Assembly (NCBI GenBank): GCA_023897205.1
Contig: JAHWDD010000003.1
Span: 7,877,665-7,941,664 of the forward strand
Origin: Exophiala sp. HKRS030
Taxonomy: Eukaryota > Ascomycota > Eurotiomycetes > Chaetothyriales > Herpotrichiellaceae
DNA: 64,000 nucleotides
Direction: 5' to 3'
The notes below the pieces were generated by a model that searched no databases, was not told where the DNA came from, and worked only from the letters and a program-made list of their open reading frames with translations. Shown piece by piece: positions 61,390-64,000 of the stretch. The position numbers were made by a program, and so were the translations under genes. Positions within the stretch are counted from its first letter, which is position 1. Each line of letters starts with the position of its first letter.

Positions 61390-63947
61390 TCATCTTTCGG
61401 TAACACGTACACTTTCCTTCTCACCACTGGCACTCGGTCGAGTTCCTGGCGGCAGAAGAACGTCAGGCAATTTTATTCCCACTCCACCTTTGGGTCCTGT
61501 TTCTTTTTCCTTCTTTGGTTGCTGAGGATTGTTACCGCGACCGCTTCCTTCGGTACTCTCCTTGTCATCATTTTCCCTCAATTCAACATCAAGTCGTTTC
61601 AATTTTTCTCCTCTCAATATCTTTTGAATCTCCTCGGCATCAAGTGTTTCGAACTCTATGAGTGCATCCTTCAATGCCTCAAGCTCCTTTCGCTTCTCCT
61701 TGACAATCTTGTCCGCTCGGTTTCGGGCTGCTTCAACAATGTCACGGACTTCACGCTCGATTTCCTGCTTTGTCTCGCTGGATAATCTGTTATAGTCGGA
61801 GTGAAGATCAACGTTGCCGAGTTTCGGCGAGTATCCACATTGAGTGACCAAATGGTAGGCAGTGCGTGTTGCACTAGATACGTCGGATTGAATGCCGCTC
61901 GTCACCTTGTCTGGTCCGTAGATTAACTCTTCTGCTGCTCTTCCACCCATCGCCACGTCAATTTGTGCTAGAAACTGATCGTAGCTCATGCTCACTGCAT
62001 CCATCTCGGGTAAAAAGTGTGTCACACCCAATGCCCGTCCTCGAGGAATGATAGTCATCTTGTACAATTGATTGCTGGATGGTGTGAAAAGGTTGACTAA
62101 AGCGTGACCGGCTTCGTGGTAGGCGGTCATGACCTTGTCCTTTTCACGGATCATACGAGATTTGTGTTCGGCACCCATCATAATCTTATCCTTGGCCCAT
62201 TCGAAATTCTGGGCGTTGACCTTCTTGTACTTGAGACGAGATGCATGGACAGCCGCCTGGTTGACGAGATTGGCGAGGTCCGCACCAGACATGCCACTGG
62301 TTGCTCGTGCAAGATTTGTAGCATCAACGTCTGCAGCGACAGGTACATTCTTCATGTGATGTTTCAAGATCTCGATCCTGCCTCGAACATCTGGAAGAGG
62401 GACGTTTACATGTCGGTCGAAACGTCCGGGTCTGGTCAATGCCTGGTCAAGCGATTCTGGATAATTGGTGGCAGCAATGAGAATTACCCCGGTGCTGGGA
62501 CTGAAACCATCAAGCTCGGTTAGCAACTGGTTGAGTGTTTGTTTGGCATAAGCCGGATCCCGAGCGTTTCTTTTGCCACCCACGGCGTCCAGTTCGTCAA
62601 TGAATATAATGGCAGGTGCTTTGTTGCGAGCCTGTGCGAAGAGATCTCTCACACGCTTGGCGCCTACACCGACATATAGCTCATCAAATTCGGATCCAGA
62701 CATGTAGAAAACTGGTACACCGGCCTCACCGGCCACGGCACGAGCAAGCATGGTCTTGCCCGTTCCGGGCGGTCCGACCAGAAGAACACCTTTGGGAAGT
62801 TTGCCACCGAGTTGGTTGAACTTGTCGGGGTTAAGTAGGAATTCGACCAACTCTTGCAATTCATCCTTGGCCTCATCACATCCATGGACATCGCTGAATC
62901 TGACAGTCTGATGTTGTGGCTGTACTTCGTTATTCTGTCCGACTCGTGTTCGAAAACTTCCAGTGAGTTCGACCACCATCGTGAGAACGACCAGGAGGAA
63001 GTATCCAGAAAGACCAACCCACAGTAGAGTCTTGACCCACTTGAGAATCATGGCTCCCCAGGATTCTTCAACAACAACGTACAGTGGTGCTTCCTTTGCT
63101 CCGGTGCCTTGTTTGACACCAGGGCGGACCATCTGGCCGCCATACTTTTGACCTGCAACCGCCTGACCCACAGCTTGCAACTTCTCAGAACTCATTGCTG
63201 GGGCGAACTCTGAGGCTGAGGTTCCAGGCGCAGGCACAGAACCGGTAAGTTGCAGAGCCTTCAGATAAGCAGCATCTGTAGCAGTGTTGGTGGCATAACG
63301 ACCAGTCTGGTATCGTTCAATGACAATCTTAGGCATATTGGCTCGGAGCAAGGCGGAGTAGAAAGCATTTTGAGCGGTAGGACTTGTGGGATTGTTGTTG
63401 GCAGTTCTTTCGGCGTGGGCGAGCATATTTTGATTAGCAGGCTGGAAGGTGCTCGAGAAGTGGCGTCGCTGATTGCTCATATTCGAACCATTTCTTCTGG
63501 GAGGACCGAAAAGTAGGGATATCAACGGAGACTTGGTTTGTCGTGGCCAGGTGTCCATTGTTCTCGGCGTAGGCGATTGTCGCTGGGCACTTCGTATGCT
63601 CGTAGTTGAGAACGCTCGACTCACGTTTCCATAGGATCTGCCTTGGAAGACGCCAGGGCGCAAGATGCCGGACAACGCCACAAGCGATCTGGGCGCACTC
63701 GTTGAAACGTGGGTCGGGGAGAGCATCTCGATGGGTGTAGAGGATAAGCACTCGGGGAGTGTATTTCTCCAGGATCCCTATGAGCGTAAGTATATAAGTA
63801 AGATTGCAAGAGAGATTTGCAACTTACATGTGCCTGGGTATATTGCCGACTAGAGGGAGTGGTCGATTGTGTCTGCGCCCCAGCTGAGACAGATCGCTGG
63901 CGGGCGAGACGGTGACGGCGAAGGATGGCTAGCGGAGATGCAGTCAT
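61390..63947 (-). CDS. yme1: Mitochondrial i-AAA protease Yme1
   Basis: ATP-dependent FtsH-type protease of the inner mitochondrial membrane, active toward the intermembrane space; 835 residues. Exons 63947-63828 and 63777-61390 (50 bp intron with GTAAGT donor). I prefer the 63947 start because exon 1 is an Arg-rich amphipathic presequence ([19 protein letters not shown]) and splices in frame; a start at 63726 would drop 57 residues. A single TM helix (about 287-309) marks the i-AAA rather than m-AAA type. AAA motifs: Walker A GPPGTGKT (375-382), Walker B IIFIDELD (430-437), and an SRH with [20 protein letters not shown]. The M41 zinc site is HEAGH (594-598). All catalytic residues are intact. 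Confidence 0.97.
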
Positions 63948-64000
63948 CGAGGGTAAAGTGGTCCATAAGTCGGCGGACAGGCTCTGATGAGAGAAGTCAG
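63948..64000. other. yme1 upstream sequence at window edge
   Basis: 53 bp of 5' flank; nothing more can be said. Confidence 0.3.

Overview
This 64 kb window is nuclear DNA from a filamentous ascomycete (Pezizomycotina). The genes are spliced with short GT-AG introns, mostly 48-110 bp, and include a psi-factor-type fatty acid oxygenase, NudF/Pac1, the Rpd3L subunit Rxt3 and mitochondrial complex I. A Eurotiomycete, perhaps Chaetothyriales, is my best guess, but that is inference. I found no rRNA, convincing tRNA, CRISPR, plasmid or viral feature and no intact transposon.

Layout. 1-24 kb is dense housekeeping: an HMG-box regulator running off the left edge, nudF and a Stu2/XMAP215 gene sharing a divergent promoter, ribosomal protein eL8, and a 12 kb HUWE1/Tom1-type HECT ubiquitin ligase. 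24-42 kb is sparse and accessory-like: a long gene-free stretch, a dioxygenase-P450 fusion oxygenase, another gene-poor stretch with a possible decayed transporter fragment, a hotdog thioesterase, an HExxH putative metallopeptidase resembling the bacterial DUF4157 type with a long low-complexity repeat tail, a GFA-domain protein and two doubtful small coding stretches. 42-64 kb is dense again: very-long-chain enoyl reductase Tsc13, a GT34 glycosyltransferase, an M20 amidohydrolase, a SET methyltransferase, the complex I 51 kDa subunit, Rxt3, battenin/Btn1 and the i-AAA protease Yme1.

A pattern across the window is that six genes (eL8, tom1, the oxygenase, the metallopeptidase-like gene, rxt3, btn1) are each broken by one or more single-base losses, 11 in all. 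Nearly all lie in short G/C homopolymers, and in each case one extra base restores an uninterrupted, family-consistent protein. Because eL8 and the HECT ligase are affected, I read these as base-calling errors in the assembly rather than gene decay. Gene entries below are described across these breaks.

The most unusual biology is the DUF4157-like protein (34.3-37.5 kb). Next are the oxygenase whose P450 half lacks its heme-ligand cysteine, the GT34 enzyme with a damaged DxD motif, and the head-to-head pairing of two microtubule plus-end genes.
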